Origin: an uncultured Bilophila sp.
GTDB lineage: Bacteria; Desulfobacterota; Desulfovibrionia; Desulfovibrionales; Desulfovibrionaceae
DNA: 64,000 bases
Reading direction: 5' to 3'
Assembly (NCBI GenBank): GCA_902373525.1
Contig: CABKMN010000005.1
Span: 1-64,000, forward strand
Below, in pieces: positions 27,361 through 36,880 of the stretch (position 1 is the stretch's first letter; each line of letters begins with the position of its first letter). The position numbers and the translations under genes were made by a program. Below the pieces are notes generated by a model that searched no databases, had not been told where the DNA came from, and was given only the letters and a program-made list of their open reading frames with translations.

Positions 27361-27392
27361 AGCTCCTGATGGAAAACAGAACAGGAGAAGCC

Positions 27393-28400
27393 ATGACGGA
27401 ACCCATCATCCAGATTCTGGACCTCGAAAAACGGTTCAAGAGCAAAAACACCGAAGTCTATGCCCTGCAAGGCATCAACCTGACCATACGGAAAGGGGAT
27501 ATTTTCGGCATCATCGGCCAGAGCGGCGCGGGAAAGAGTACGCTGGTGCGCTGCATCAACATGCTCGAACGCCCCAGCGGCGGCAGCGTCATGTTCGAGG
27601 GCAGGGACATGTGCCGTCTGGGTTCCCGTGACCTCCAGATCGCCCGGCGCTCCATGGGCATGATCTTCCAGCAGTTCAACCTGCTCATGCAGCGCACCGC
27701 CGAAGAGAACGTCTGCTTCCCCCTCGAACTCGCCGGGGTGAAGAAGGACGAAGCCCGCAAGCGGGCCGGGGAGCTGCTCGAACTGGTGAAGCTGTCGGAC
27801 CGGGCGCACGCCTACCCCTCCCAGCTTTCCGGCGGGCAGAAGCAGCGCGTCGCCATCGCCCGCGCGCTGGCGACCAACCCCAAGGTGCTCCTGTGCGACG
27901 AGGCGACCTCGGCGCTCGACCCCGCCACCACGGAATCCATCCTCTCGCTGATCAAGGACATCAACCGCCGTCTGGGGATCACCGCCGTCATCATCACGCA
28001 CGAAATGAGCGTGATCGAAAAAATCTGCAATCAGGTCGCCATCATCAGCCACGGCCGGATCGCGGAATCCGGTTCCGTCGAAGAGGTGTTCTTCCACCCC
28101 CGCACGGAGGAGGCGCGCCAGCTGGTCATCCCCGAAGCCATGCAGCCGGAGCGGATGCCGCACGAACGCCTGTACCGGATCATCTTCAACGGGCGTTCCT
28201 CGTTCGAACCGGTCATCGGCAACCTCGTACTGGAATGCGGCGTCCCGGTGAACATCATGTACGCGGACACCCGCGACATCGGCGGCACGGCCTTCGGGCA
28301 GATGGTGCTGCAACTTCCGGACGACGAAGCCGTCGTACGGCGCATCCTCGCCTTCGCGGAATCCAAGGGGCTTATGCTGGAGGAAATGAACCATGTTTGA
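27393..28400 (+). CDS. metN: Methionine ABC transporter ATP-binding protein MetN
   Basis: ATPase of the D/L-methionine importer. Walker A GQSGAGKSTLVRC, Q-loop GMIFQQFNLL, signature LSGGQKQRVAIARAL, Walker B VLLCDEATSALD and H-loop ITHEM are all present. After the ATPase comes a C-terminal NIL ligand-sensing domain (about residues 255-335) typical of MetN and used for transinhibition by methionine. The ATG at 27393 is preferred over 27369 because AGGAG lies 5-6 bp before it. The 335-residue length fits. Its stop overlaps metI by 8 bp. Confidence 0.94.
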   Translation: MTEPIIQILDLEKRFKSKNTEVYALQGINLTIRKGDIFGIIGQSGAGKSTLVRCINMLERPSGGSVMFEGRDMCRLGSRDLQIARRSMGMIFQQFNLLMQRTAEENVCFPLELAGVKKDEARKRAGELLELVKLSDRAHAYPSQLSGGQKQRVAIARALATNPKVLLCDEATSALDPATTESILSLIKDINRRLGITAVIITHEMSVIEKICNQVAIISHGRIAESGSVEEVFFHPRTEEARQLVIPEAMQPERMPHERLYRIIFNGRSSFEPVIGNLVLECGVPVNIMYADTRDIGGTAFGQMVLQLPDDEAVVRRILAFAESKGLMLEEMNHV

Positions 28401-29055
28401 TCAGGACACCATCGCAATGCTGCTCGAAGGCGTCGTGGACACGCTGTACATGACGCTGGTTTCTACCTTTTTCTCGTATGTCTTCGGCATGATCATGGGC
28501 GTGATCCTCGTCATCTGCCGTCAGGACGGCATCACGCCCCGCCCGATGGTCTACGCCGTGCTGGACGTCGTGGTGAACCTGACCCGCTCGTTCCCCTTCC
28601 TCATCCTCATGATCGCGGTCATCCCCCTGACGCGCGTGCTGGTGGGGACGACCATCGGCAACAACGCCACGGTCGTGCCGCTGGTCATCGCCGCCGCGCC
28701 CTTCGTGGCCCGTCTGGTGGAGTCCTCCCTGCTGGAGGTGGACGCCGGCGTCGTGGAGGCGGCCCAGTCCATGGGCGCCTCGACCACGCAGATCATCATG
28801 AAGGTGCTCATCCCCGAAGCCACGCCCTCGCTCATCAACGGGAGCGCCATCGCCGCGACCACGATCCTCGGCTACTCGGCCATGTCCGGCGCGGTGGGCG
28901 GCGGCGGCCTCGGCAAGCTGGCGATCATGTACGGCTACAACCGCTACCAGACCGACATCATGTTCGCCACCGTCGTCCTGCTGATCGTCATCGTGCAGGT
29001 GTTCCAGAGCTTCGGCAACTGGGCGACCAGACGGAGCGACCGCCGCGTGTCCTGA
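28393..29055 (+). CDS. metI: Methionine ABC transporter permease MetI
   Basis: Membrane permease of the methionine importer, 220 residues with five hydrophobic helices. The inner-membrane component signature, VEAAQSMGASTTQIIMKVLIPEA, is the EAA loop that contacts MetN. An N-terminal MTLVSTFFSYVFGMIMGVIL helix and a late GAVGGGGLGKLAI match MetI. It overlaps the metN stop, indicating translational coupling, and precedes metQ by 66 bp. Confidence 0.94.
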   Translation: MFDQDTIAMLLEGVVDTLYMTLVSTFFSYVFGMIMGVILVICRQDGITPRPMVYAVLDVVVNLTRSFPFLILMIAVIPLTRVLVGTTIGNNATVVPLVIAAAPFVARLVESSLLEVDAGVVEAAQSMGASTTQIIMKVLIPEATPSLINGSAIAATTILGYSAMSGAVGGGGLGKLAIMYGYNRYQTDIMFATVVLLIVIVQVFQSFGNWATRRSDRRVS

Positions 29056-29121
29056 TCGGCTTCCCTCGCGGCACCGCCGCCGGGGACCGTTTCACCCTAT
29101 AACCTTTTTTGAGAGGAAAGC

Positions 29122-29928
29122 ATGAAAACCTTCCGTACCGCGCTCCTGACCGCGGCCCTGTCCCTCGTCGTCGCCGCCGGTTCCGCCAACGCGGCCCAGA
29201 CCACCAAAATCAACGTCGGCGCGTCCCCGACCCCGCACGCGGAAATCCTCAAGGTTGCCAACGACGTGCTGAAGCCGCAGGGCTATGAAATCAAGATCGT
29301 CGAATATTCCGACTACGTGCAGCCCAACATGGCGCTCGAAGGCAAGGAACTGGACGCCAACTTCTTCCAGCACAAGCCCTATCTGGACGACTTCAACAAG
29401 GAAAAGGGCACCAAGCTCGTCTCCCTCGGCACGGTCCACTACGAACCCTTCGGCATCTACGCCGGAAAGACCAAGTCCCTCGCCGATCTCAAGGACGGCG
29501 CGATGGTGGCCGTTCCCAACGACACGACCAACGAGGCCCGCGCCCTGCTGCTCCTCCAGTCCAACGGCCTGATCAAGCTGAAGGACGGCGCCGGACTCAC
29601 CGCCACCCGCCGCGACATCGCGGAGAACCCCAAGAAGCTCAAGATTGAGGAAATCGAAGCCGCCCAGCTCGTACGCGCCCTGCCCGACGTAGACCTCGCC
29701 ATCATCAACGGCAACTACGCCATCCTCGGCGGCCTCAAGGTAGCCGACGCCCTCGCCGCGGAAAAGGCCGACTCCATCGCCGCCAAGACCTACGCCAACA
29801 TCCTCGCCGTGCGCGCCGGAGACGAAAACCGTCCCGAGCTACAGGCCCTGCTCAAGGCCCTCAAGAGCGACGCGGTCAAGGATTTCATGAACAAGAAGTA
29901 CGAAGGCGCCGTGGTTCCCGCGAACTAG
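29122..29928 (+). CDS. metQ: Methionine-binding protein MetQ/NlpA family
   Basis: Periplasmic receptor of the methionine importer, 268 residues. The mature part has family motifs: INVGASPTPHAEIL, EYSDYVQPNMALEGKELDAN, FFQHKPYLDDF and VPNDTTNEARALLLL. The signal peptide ends SANA-AQ and has no lipobox cysteine, so it is predicted to be released by signal peptidase I. Most MetQ proteins, including E. coli MetQ, are lipoproteins. AGAGG precedes the ATG. A strong terminator follows, closing the metNIQ operon. Confidence 0.92.
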   Translation: MKTFRTALLTAALSLVVAAGSANAAQTTKINVGASPTPHAEILKVANDVLKPQGYEIKIVEYSDYVQPNMALEGKELDANFFQHKPYLDDFNKEKGTKLVSLGTVHYEPFGIYAGKTKSLADLKDGAMVAVPNDTTNEARALLLLQSNGLIKLKDGAGLTATRRDIAENPKKLKIEEIEAAQLVRALPDVDLAIINGNYAILGGLKVADALAAEKADSIAAKTYANILAVRAGDENRPELQALLKALKSDAVKDFMNKKYEGAVVPAN

Positions 29929-29938
29929 GCCGCCCGAC

Positions 29939-29972
29939 GCCCTGCCGGAATCGCCCGGCAGGGCATTTTTTC
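29939..29972 (+). terminator. Rho-independent terminator of metNIQ
   Basis: A perfect 10-bp stem GCCCTGCCGG / CCGGCAGGGC with a 6-base loop is followed by ATTTTTTC, starting 10 bp after the metQ stop. Confidence 0.9.
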
Positions 29973-30534
29973 ACGGCGGACGCGCCCCCACCACTCTCCG
30001 CAACGCCGGTTCCCCCTCCCGTCCGCAGTCCCCGCTCTTCTCCCCGTTCGATACCCGCAGCCGTCGCGCGCGACGACGCCATGCCGCTCCGTTGCGGCAC
30101 GGCACTCCGTTGCGGGCTCTGCGCGCCCTCCTCCATAAACCGACAACCGAAAGCCGGGAACGGGAGGCCCGCCGTCATGACCCGCCGTCTTCACAGCGCG
30201 TGCGGGACGGTCTTGAAAGGGCTCCCGCCGCGTACGGCCAAGCGGCTCGGGAATCTCTTCTGACGAATGAGGCTCCGCACCCGGAGTCTCGGCCAGTACG
30301 GACCCACGGAGGCGTTCAGGAACCGCGCAGACGCACACGCCGGAACCGCCACCGACGGAAGCTCTCCGGCCCTGTGGGCGTAGCAGGCTGTTTTTGCTTG
30401 ACTCTTGAGGACAGGGGATTTACGTCTTCATCCGCCGCGCGTCCTTTCGGGATGCGGGGCCTTCGGGAGCGCCCTTCGGCCCCGGAGACGGCGGAATCAC
30501 CGCCGCGCGAACTCCGTGTCCGGCAGTTGAGGAG
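29973..30534. other. Intergenic region before the DUF1275 gene
   Basis: About 560 bp with only short, unconvincing open frames on both strands and no recognisable protein remnant. A TTGACT at about 30399 could be a -35 element for the downstream gene, but I see no good -10 partner. Confidence 0.4.
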
Positions 30535-31203
30535 ATGAAGCACACCAAACACATTCAGGTTTCGGAGTCGTTCCAGTTGTACGCCCTGCTGGCGCTGACC
30601 GGCGGCTTCCTCGACGTGTATACCTACATCACCAGAAGCCACGTCTTCGCCAACGCCCAGACCGGGAACATCGTCCTGCTCGGACTGAACCTCGCCGAAG
30701 GCAATTTCAGGAACGTTCTGGACTATTTCTTCCCCATCGTGGCCTTTGCGTTCGGCATTCTGTTCACTGAGTGGATACGATCGCGCTACAAGGAATACGA
30801 CCTGCTGCACTGGCGGCAGATCGTCGTGTTTTTCGAGATGCTGCTGTTGTTCTTTCCGGCCTTCATGCCTTCCGGGGCAGGGGATACGGCGGTGAACGTG
30901 CTCATTTCCTTCGTGTGCGCCGTGCAGGTGGAGAGTTTCAGAAAAGTGAACGGGCACAGCGTAGCGACCACGATGTGTACCGGCAACCTGCGCAGCGCGA
31001 CCGAGCAGATTTTCCACTACATTCGCTCGCGCGATCCGACCGCCGCCAAGTGCATCGTCAATTACTACGCGATCATCCTGTTCTTCATTTTCGGCGCGGC
31101 GCTGGGGACGGCCCTGACCTTCGCCTTCGCCGAACGGGCGGTCCTGTTCTGCTGCGGATTTCTGGGCATCGCCTTCCTGAGCATGTTCGCCAAGGAACTG
31201 TAG
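30535..31203 (+). CDS. DUF1275 (YoaK-like) membrane protein
   Basis: A 222-residue protein with about six hydrophobic helices. It begins with the family pattern LLALTGGFLDVYTYI, then HVFANAQTGNIVLLGLNLA, and a middle VQVESFRKVNGHSVATTMCTGNLRS. These are hallmarks of the DUF1275/YoaK family, whose function is unknown. The ATG at 30535 directly follows GAGGAG with almost no spacing, so initiation may be weak or the start may differ slightly. It is convergent with the GGDEF gene. Confidence 0.85.
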   Translation: MKHTKHIQVSESFQLYALLALTGGFLDVYTYITRSHVFANAQTGNIVLLGLNLAEGNFRNVLDYFFPIVAFAFGILFTEWIRSRYKEYDLLHWRQIVVFFEMLLLFFPAFMPSGAGDTAVNVLISFVCAVQVESFRKVNGHSVATTMCTGNLRSATEQIFHYIRSRDPTAAKCIVNYYAIILFFIFGAALGTALTFAFAERAVLFCCGFLGIAFLSMFAKEL

Positions 31204-31239
31204 CCGGGTCCGGCATCCGCCCGCGATACCGCGGTACGC

Positions 31240-32598
31240 CTACGGGTGAGCGTGGAACCGTTCCTTTTCCTTGTACATAAGCCCGTCGGCCTGCCGCACC
31301 ATATCCATGACGTCCAGCGCATCGTCCCGCCACAGACAACCGAGGGACAGCGCGCCGGGGTAGGTTTCGTCCACTTCCTTTCGGAGCGCGGCGATCTTCC
31401 CTTCGAACACCTCTTTCGCGATGTTCGGGCACAGGAAAACGAATTCGTCCCCGCCGACGCGGAACAGGTCCTCGGCTCTGAAATGCCGCAGGAACACGGC
31501 GCTCACGGCCCTGATGTACTCGTCTCCCGCGCCGTGCCCGTGCCGGTCGTTGATGCGCTTCAGGCCGTTGAGGTCGACGAAGGCCACGCCGAGAACGCGC
31601 GGAGGGGAAGCCTCCAGCGACTTGAGCGTCAGCATGTAGCTGTTCCTGTTGTGCAGCTTCGTGAGCGCGTCGTGGCAGCTCATCCACCGGAGTTCCCTTT
31701 CCATACTGCGCTTTTTCTGCTCGTTGGTCGTGAAATAGGCCAGCGACCGCAGCAGGGAAAGATCGTCCCGGTTGCGACGGGGATTGTCCACGCCGATGAA
31801 TCCCGTCACCGCACCGTCCAGAAGCAGCGGCACGGCGATCAGGCTCTCGATGTCCTGCGGCTTGATGACGGCGTACGCCTCCGGACATGTTTCCCTGAGG
31901 GACTCGACGGAATCCAGAACGATGCAGCCTTCTTGCCTCAACCCCTCGATCCAGAACCGGATGTCGTTGCAGGCGACATGCTGGAGGATGCCCTTCTGCG
32001 GGGCGACGCCCTTCCTGCACCATTCGAACGTATTGTTGAAAATGTGGGCGCCGCCCTCGCCCTCGATATGCTCGAAGATATAGGCGCGATCCGCCTCGTG
32101 CAGCTCCCCGAGGTGGGACAGGATCATATGGACGGCCTGCGAAAAATGTTTTTCGGAGCCCAGCATGCGGATACATTCCATCAGGATGCGTTCGATGCCG
32201 AGCCTGCGCCGGGCCGCTTCGCTGATGTTTTCGCTTTCCGTGACGTCAACGGCGAGTTCCAGCCGGGCAAGACGTCCCTTCCAGCGGATCAGCTTGTCCC
32301 GGAGCAGATAATGCCGATGATTGACGGGGCTCGTGTGTTCCCAGACATGGAAGGCGTCGCAGGTCAACAAGGCGTTCGTGCAAAACGGGCAGGGGGTGTC
32401 CCGGCGCTGAAGCAGCCGGTAACACTTGCCCCTGATGTCGGTCAGCCCCATCTGCTTCTTGCCGGCGGCGTTCAGAAACAGCAGATCGTACGACACGGGA
32501 TCGCTTACATAGATGATCTCGTCCATCTCATCGGAAACGACCCGCGCGATGCAGTCCGAGCAATCCGAGTCCGGTTGACGGGAAACGTTTCGCATCAT
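31240..32598 (-). CDS. Diguanylate cyclase with PAS-like and GAF domains
   Basis: Predicted to make cyclic di-GMP. The 452-residue protein has an N-terminal PAS-like region with a Cys-rich CPFCTNALLTC stretch (about residues 70-80), a GAF-like sensor domain in the middle (about 130-290, ending IAVPLLLDGAVTGFIGVDNPR), and a GGDEF domain starting HDALTKLHNRNSY. The catalytic motif RVGGDEFVFL is at about 380-389. No EAL domain or membrane segment is visible. The cysteine cluster around CPFC could bind a metal or sense redox state, which is inference. It is convergent with the DUF1275 gene. Confidence 0.88.
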   Translation of the reverse strand: MMRNVSRQPDSDCSDCIARVVSDEMDEIIYVSDPVSYDLLFLNAAGKKQMGLTDIRGKCYRLLQRRDTPCPFCTNALLTCDAFHVWEHTSPVNHRHYLLRDKLIRWKGRLARLELAVDVTESENISEAARRRLGIERILMECIRMLGSEKHFSQAVHMILSHLGELHEADRAYIFEHIEGEGGAHIFNNTFEWCRKGVAPQKGILQHVACNDIRFWIEGLRQEGCIVLDSVESLRETCPEAYAVIKPQDIESLIAVPLLLDGAVTGFIGVDNPRRNRDDLSLLRSLAYFTTNEQKKRSMERELRWMSCHDALTKLHNRNSYMLTLKSLEASPPRVLGVAFVDLNGLKRINDRHGHGAGDEYIRAVSAVFLRHFRAEDLFRVGGDEFVFLCPNIAKEVFEGKIAALRKEVDETYPGALSLGCLWRDDALDVMDMVRQADGLMYKEKERFHAHP

Positions 32599-33185
32599 GA
32601 TACCACCCTGTACCCTGACGGGCCGATGTTGGAGACAGTTCCCGGACCGCCTGCGGGAACACGACCGTATGCCTCACCAAGCCCGGAAAACCGGCTTCGG
32701 ACAACCTGACAGTTCCCGTTTCGCACGGCTGGAGGAAAGAGCTTATACCGAGCGTCCCCCCTTATCAAGAAGGCTGCCCGATGGGGGCCCCCTCCCGACC
32801 GGCAAGGGACCGCATGACCGCAGCCTCGCGTCTCCGCCCTCTTCCGACAAGGATTCCGGCAAGCGCCGCCATTCTCCCGGAAGCCTGCACGGTACGGAGT
32901 ACAATGCACGGAGTTGACAACCTCGCGGACCGAAATACGGTGCGCCTCGCCCGGTCGGCCATGTGCGGCCGTTCCGGCGTTCCCGTTCTCCCCTTTCCCG
33001 CCTCTTCCGCGCGAAATCCGGCATGCCCACGCAGTCCTTGCCCTCGCGGCCTCCCTTTCTTCATCTCCACCATGAAACTGAAAGGCGGCGTGATCATGGC
33101 GGAAAACATCCGCTCCCCGTCCATCCTCCGCTGCGGGCCGTCTGCATGACCATCCCGTTCGCGTTTCCGTAACCTGTCCTTCACA
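32599..33185. other. Intergenic region upstream of the cyclase gene
   Basis: Nearly 590 bp between the divergent start of the cyclase gene and the terminator of the TehA-like gene. Overlapping open frames in several phases show no family resemblance. Nothing definite is seen. Confidence 0.4.
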
Positions 33186-33221
33186 AAACGAAAAGCCCTC
33201 CCCCAAGAACCGGAGGAGGGC
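33186..33221 (-). terminator. Terminator of the TehA-like gene
   Basis: On the minus strand a GCCCTCC/GGAGGGC hairpin is followed by TTTTCGTTTT. It begins 9 bp after the stop codon. Confidence 0.7.
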
Positions 33222-33229
33222 CGTGCGGA

Positions 33230-34213
33230 CTACTTTGCCGCCGGAGGCGGACCCAACAGGAACTTCCCCTGCACGATGCGCAGGGCGGTGCCCAGAATGA
33301 GCAGGGCGATGGCCCCGTTGGCGAACAGAAAAATCGGCAGGGCCATCATTCCGACCGGGCTTTCCGGATTCCGGGCGAGAAAATGCAGCGACGACACCGC
33401 CAACGCGGAAATGCCGAACGAAAACGCCCAGAAGGACACGGAGAAAGGCTGTTCGAAGGTCCAGCGCAGCAACCGGGCGAGGAAAAGGAGCTGAAGCAGG
33501 CCGTAGCCGAACAGTATCTGGGCGAAGAGGTCCGGCTGGCCGCCGTTCACGAACAGATAGGCTTCACAGGCCACCAGCGGCGGCGCAAGCTGAATGCCGA
33601 TGGACGGACGGAGCGGGTTGGGCAGGGCCCCGAGGGTGCGGAGGCGTTGCAGGATGACGCCTTCCAGACTCAGCCACGAGAACAGGCCCGCGCCGAAAAA
33701 CAGCAGGCCCCAGTCCGCATATCCCAGCGCGCCCAGCGTGATCGCACTGATCAGGTTGCCGGAAACCGTGGGCAGGTAGACGCCCGGCGTGGTGGCCTCG
33801 GGCGAATGCAGCCCACGCCAAAGTCCGGCGCTCCGGTACGCGGCGAACCCGAGCTGCCCCACCGTCCCCACGATCACGAAAGCCAGCGCCGCCGTCCGCG
33901 AATACGGCATGACCGCCGCGCCCATGAGCATGGTCGTCGCCGGAAACAGACTGATGTAGCAGCACTGGACGGGATCGCCCACCTCGGCCAGCGCGGCGGG
34001 ACGGAACCACACCCACTTGACGATGAACGCCAGCGACAGGGCCAGCCAGACGATCCCCGCCAACGCCATCAGCGCCTCGCCCACAAATCCCGGAACAGGC
34101 CACACCTTCGCGGCGATGCGCCACGCGGTCCCCATGCCCGCGATGCCGAGAACCATACCGAAATACGCCGCCGGAATGGGGAATGTCTTCACCGGAGGAA
34201 AAGGGGTAACCAT
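33230..34213 (-). CDS. TehA/SLAC1-family membrane transporter
   Basis: A 327-residue membrane protein with about ten hydrophobic helices, recognised as a tellurite-resistance/C4-dicarboxylate transporter (TDT/SLAC1) relative. Seen: an N-terminal FPIPAAYFGMVLGIAGMGTAW typical of the family, a later PPLVACEAYLF region and a conserved-type WAFSFGISALA. SLAC1-fold proteins are anion channels, so an anion or weak-acid export role is likely; tellurite resistance is only the historical name. AAGGAG lies just before the ATG at 34213. It is a single gene with its own terminator. Confidence 0.85.
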   Translation of the reverse strand: MVTPFPPVKTFPIPAAYFGMVLGIAGMGTAWRIAAKVWPVPGFVGEALMALAGIVWLALSLAFIVKWVWFRPAALAEVGDPVQCCYISLFPATTMLMGAAVMPYSRTAALAFVIVGTVGQLGFAAYRSAGLWRGLHSPEATTPGVYLPTVSGNLISAITLGALGYADWGLLFFGAGLFSWLSLEGVILQRLRTLGALPNPLRPSIGIQLAPPLVACEAYLFVNGGQPDLFAQILFGYGLLQLLFLARLLRWTFEQPFSVSFWAFSFGISALAVSSLHFLARNPESPVGMMALPIFLFANGAIALLILGTALRIVQGKFLLGPPPAAK

Positions 34214-34990
34214 GCTCGTCTCCTTTGCTGAAAGGCCGGAACGCCCGCCGGTCCGCCCGAAACGGGCCTTTTTCCGTTCGTGCCGTCATTCGATAGCAGT
34301 AATGACTCTCTCTTAGTCCACTCCCCTGCGTTTGACAATCGGCGGAAACAGGGAGGCGGCGTCACCTGCTCCAAAGCGTTTCGTTTCTCTAATATGGCGA
34401 AACAAAATTGTTTTTTGTGTATAACCTCCCCCAAACACTCAAAACGGGGACTGCAGGGAGCTCTCGATAACCCGTTTCCATCGTTTATATTTATTGAACG
34501 TTTATAAAAAAATACTTTTCGCCAAAAAAATTCCGTCTCTTCCCCCGGGGGGCCCCTCAAAGCCGGTTTCCCGCTGCGTGCGGCATTGCATTCCGAACGC
34601 CCTTCCCCGGATGCTCCCCCACAGAAACGCTCGTCCGGCGAAATGCCGCGCCGGGGTGCGCGGCGGAATCCGATTCCGCAGGGCGCTTCTACCGAGCGGA
34701 AAACGCCGCCTGCTGAAACGGCCCGCCGGACTTGGCGGGCCGGACGAGTTCCCGAGAAAGCAAAGGCTGATCAAAACGGACGCCGCCCTTTCGTTCCGAA
34801 TGCCGCCATCAAGGCAACCTCTTTGCGCCTACGCTGAATTAAAACCGTGGACCATCATTCCAACTTGACCGAACAAGGATAAAAAGACAAAACAAGTACA
34901 TGGAGTTGCAACTGAAGTCCGGCTGTACGAAAGCCGGGAACAAAGACGCGGCCCAATACCAAGGATAGTCTATTGCAAGAGTAGTATCTG
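34214..34990. other. Long AT-variable intergenic region before the WYL regulator
   Basis: A 777-bp stretch without a credible gene. From about 34380 to 34540 it is markedly AT-rich (runs such as GTTTATATTTATTGAACGTTTATAAAAA), likely promoter DNA or a horizontal-transfer boundary. A perfect 9-bp hairpin, CGGCCCGCC / GGCGGGCCG, lies at 34719-34742. The low-GC character continues into the WYL regulator and nitroreductase genes. Confidence 0.5.
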
Positions 34991-35917
34991 ATGCACGTTG
35001 AACGTCTTTTCAAGATCATTTTCTTATTGATGAATGGATCGTGTACGACTGCGAAAGAACTGTCGGAACATTGTTCCGTATCGGTAAGAACGATTCAAAG
35101 GGATTTGGATACCCTGAGTCTTGCAGGCATTCCGATATGTTCCAGCCGGGGATATGGCGGTGGGGTGGGACTGCTCAAGGAGTTCACACTCGACAAGACC
35201 TTTATGACTGAACAGGAACGGACCGATATACTGCACGGCCTGCAAGCCCTACGAGGAACGGGATACGCTGACGCTAACGACTCTTTCAACAAGTTCGCCG
35301 CGCTGTTCAGAAAAAAAGCGGAAAACGGCTGGTTGCGCGTGGATTTTTCCTCATGGTGCGCTTCAGGCTTCGGCAAGGAAAAGTTTGACCGGCTGAAAGA
35401 CGCGATTCTTGGCAAAAAGGTCATCACGTTCACCTATTTCAACTCTGAAAACCGTATTTCAGAAAGATGCGCGGAACCCTTATGCCTGTTGTTTCGGGAA
35501 CGTGCTTGGTATGTCTGCGTTTTTGACCGAAAAAAAAACCGTGAAACGATACTGCGGGCTTCACGCATCCGCGATTTGCGCGTGACGGACGAGCGATTTG
35601 AGCGGGTCATGCAGACTGATCCCATGGCAACGCCGGACTATTCAACCAGCTATGCATTGCAGCGGGTTGTCCTTCGTGTGAAGGCTGAACACGCCTTTAG
35701 GGTTTTCGACGAATTCCCGGAACAGCACATTTCCCCTCAGCCGGACGGCACGTTCCTGATAGACGAACCGATGCCCATCAACGAATGGCTTACAGGCTAC
35801 CTCCTTTCCTTCGCCGACGGTCTGGAAGTCATCGAACCTTTACGCCTGCGGGATGCCCTGAAAGAAAAAATCCGTCTGATGAAAAAGAAATATGACAATC
35901 TGTTGTCCGATTCCTGA
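34991..35917 (+). CDS. WYL-domain transcriptional regulator
   Basis: A 308-residue regulator of the YafY type. The N-terminus is a winged helix-turn-helix (KELSEHCSVSVRTIQRDLDTL, GIPICSSRGYGGG). A WYL ligand-binding domain (about 135-220, containing ITFTYFNSENR and ERAWYVCVFDRKKNR) and a WCX-like C-terminal extension (EWLTGYLLSFADGLEVIEP) follow. The WYL triad reads as AWYV. Such proteins often control adjacent genes in response to a bound small molecule. The nitroreductase gene lies 49 bp downstream on the same strand and is the obvious candidate target. GC content is lower than the flanking chromosome. Confidence 0.88.
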   Translation: MHVERLFKIIFLLMNGSCTTAKELSEHCSVSVRTIQRDLDTLSLAGIPICSSRGYGGGVGLLKEFTLDKTFMTEQERTDILHGLQALRGTGYADANDSFNKFAALFRKKAENGWLRVDFSSWCASGFGKEKFDRLKDAILGKKVITFTYFNSENRISERCAEPLCLLFRERAWYVCVFDRKKNRETILRASRIRDLRVTDERFERVMQTDPMATPDYSTSYALQRVVLRVKAEHAFRVFDEFPEQHISPQPDGTFLIDEPMPINEWLTGYLLSFADGLEVIEPLRLRDALKEKIRLMKKKYDNLLSDS

Positions 35918-35966
35918 CGATATAGCTTGTCCGTCACATTTCCACACCCCAAAGCTGGAGGCAACG

Positions 35967-36590
35967 ATGGACGTTTATGAAGCGATTGCGACTCGGAGAA
36001 CCGTTCGGGATTTTGAGGACAAACCGGTTGAAATGAGCCTTATCGAGCGGGTGCTTGACGCCGGCCTGAAGGCGCCAAGCAACAACCACCTCCGCCAATG
36101 GGAGTTCGTCATCATCAACGACAGGGAGGAACGGGCAAAGGTCCTGCGGGTAAAGGACATGACCAGCCGGGATGAGTGCGATAACATGCTCGATGGATTC
36201 GGCTTGACTGACGAGGTGCAACGCAACATGTACCACGAAGCCATGCCAAGGCAGTTTTCCATGCTCTATCATGCCGGATGCCTGATACTTCCTTTTTTCA
36301 AGGTACGGGAGCCGTTGCTCCATCCAAGCTCGCTCAGCTCCCTCAACGATTTCGCCTCCATCTGGTGCTGCATTGAAAACATATTGCTCGCCTCGGCATC
36401 TGAGGGAATCTTTGGCGTGACCCGTATTCCTATGGCCGAAGAATCCGCGCATATTCAAAAAGTTATCGGACACCCGGACAACTATGTCATGCCGTGTTAT
36501 ATCGCTTTGGGATATCCCGCGAAGAACGCCTCCAGACCGAAGCAAAAACACATCCAGGTAAGAGAGAAAATACATATGCATACATGGTAA
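35967..36590 (+). CDS. Nitroreductase-family flavoprotein
   Basis: Probable FMN-dependent NAD(P)H oxidoreductase of 207 residues. The N-terminal family motif AIATRRTVRDFEDKPV and FMN-contact region DAGLKAPSNNHLRQWEFVII are clear. A C-terminal glycine-rich VMPCYIALGYPAK is also typical. The ATG at 35967 follows CTGGAGG and starts at the expected place; the frame is open upstream into the WYL gene without support. It is probably cotranscribed with, or controlled by, the preceding regulator. The substrate (nitroaromatic, quinone or other) is unknown. Confidence 0.88.
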   Translation: MDVYEAIATRRTVRDFEDKPVEMSLIERVLDAGLKAPSNNHLRQWEFVIINDREERAKVLRVKDMTSRDECDNMLDGFGLTDEVQRNMYHEAMPRQFSMLYHAGCLILPFFKVREPLLHPSSLSSLNDFASIWCCIENILLASASEGIFGVTRIPMAEESAHIQKVIGHPDNYVMPCYIALGYPAKNASRPKQKHIQVREKIHMHTW

Positions 36591-36880
36591 CGGCACCATA
36601 ACGACAGTGCCGCGGCGCGGCGTATCGCCGCTCCGACAGAAGGCCGTTCCTCATGGAACGGCCTTTTCAGCCTCCGGGGCATTTCCTCATAAACAAAGGC
36701 CGGAAGCGCCCGGAAAAAGGGTTGCGTCCTCCCCCGTCATGGGCATTTCAGCGGGACGCCCCTCAAAAAACGGAAACGCCCGTTTCCCGCTCCGAACCGT
36801 TCCCGTTCAAACGCCCTCCGCGCTCCCGCCTCCCTGCGAACGGTGTTGCATCGTCCCTCTTCCGGGGCTATCACACCGCC

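Noticed and set aside
27240..27392. SAM riboswitch upstream of metNIQ
   Set aside because: The leader from the predicted promoter is only about 25-30 nt, too short for any known SAM riboswitch, and no conserved core was seen upstream.
32781..33149. 122-codon plus-strand frame upstream of the diguanylate cyclase gene
   Set aside because: Several overlapping frames of similar size exist on both strands there, none with a ribosome site or recognisable motif.
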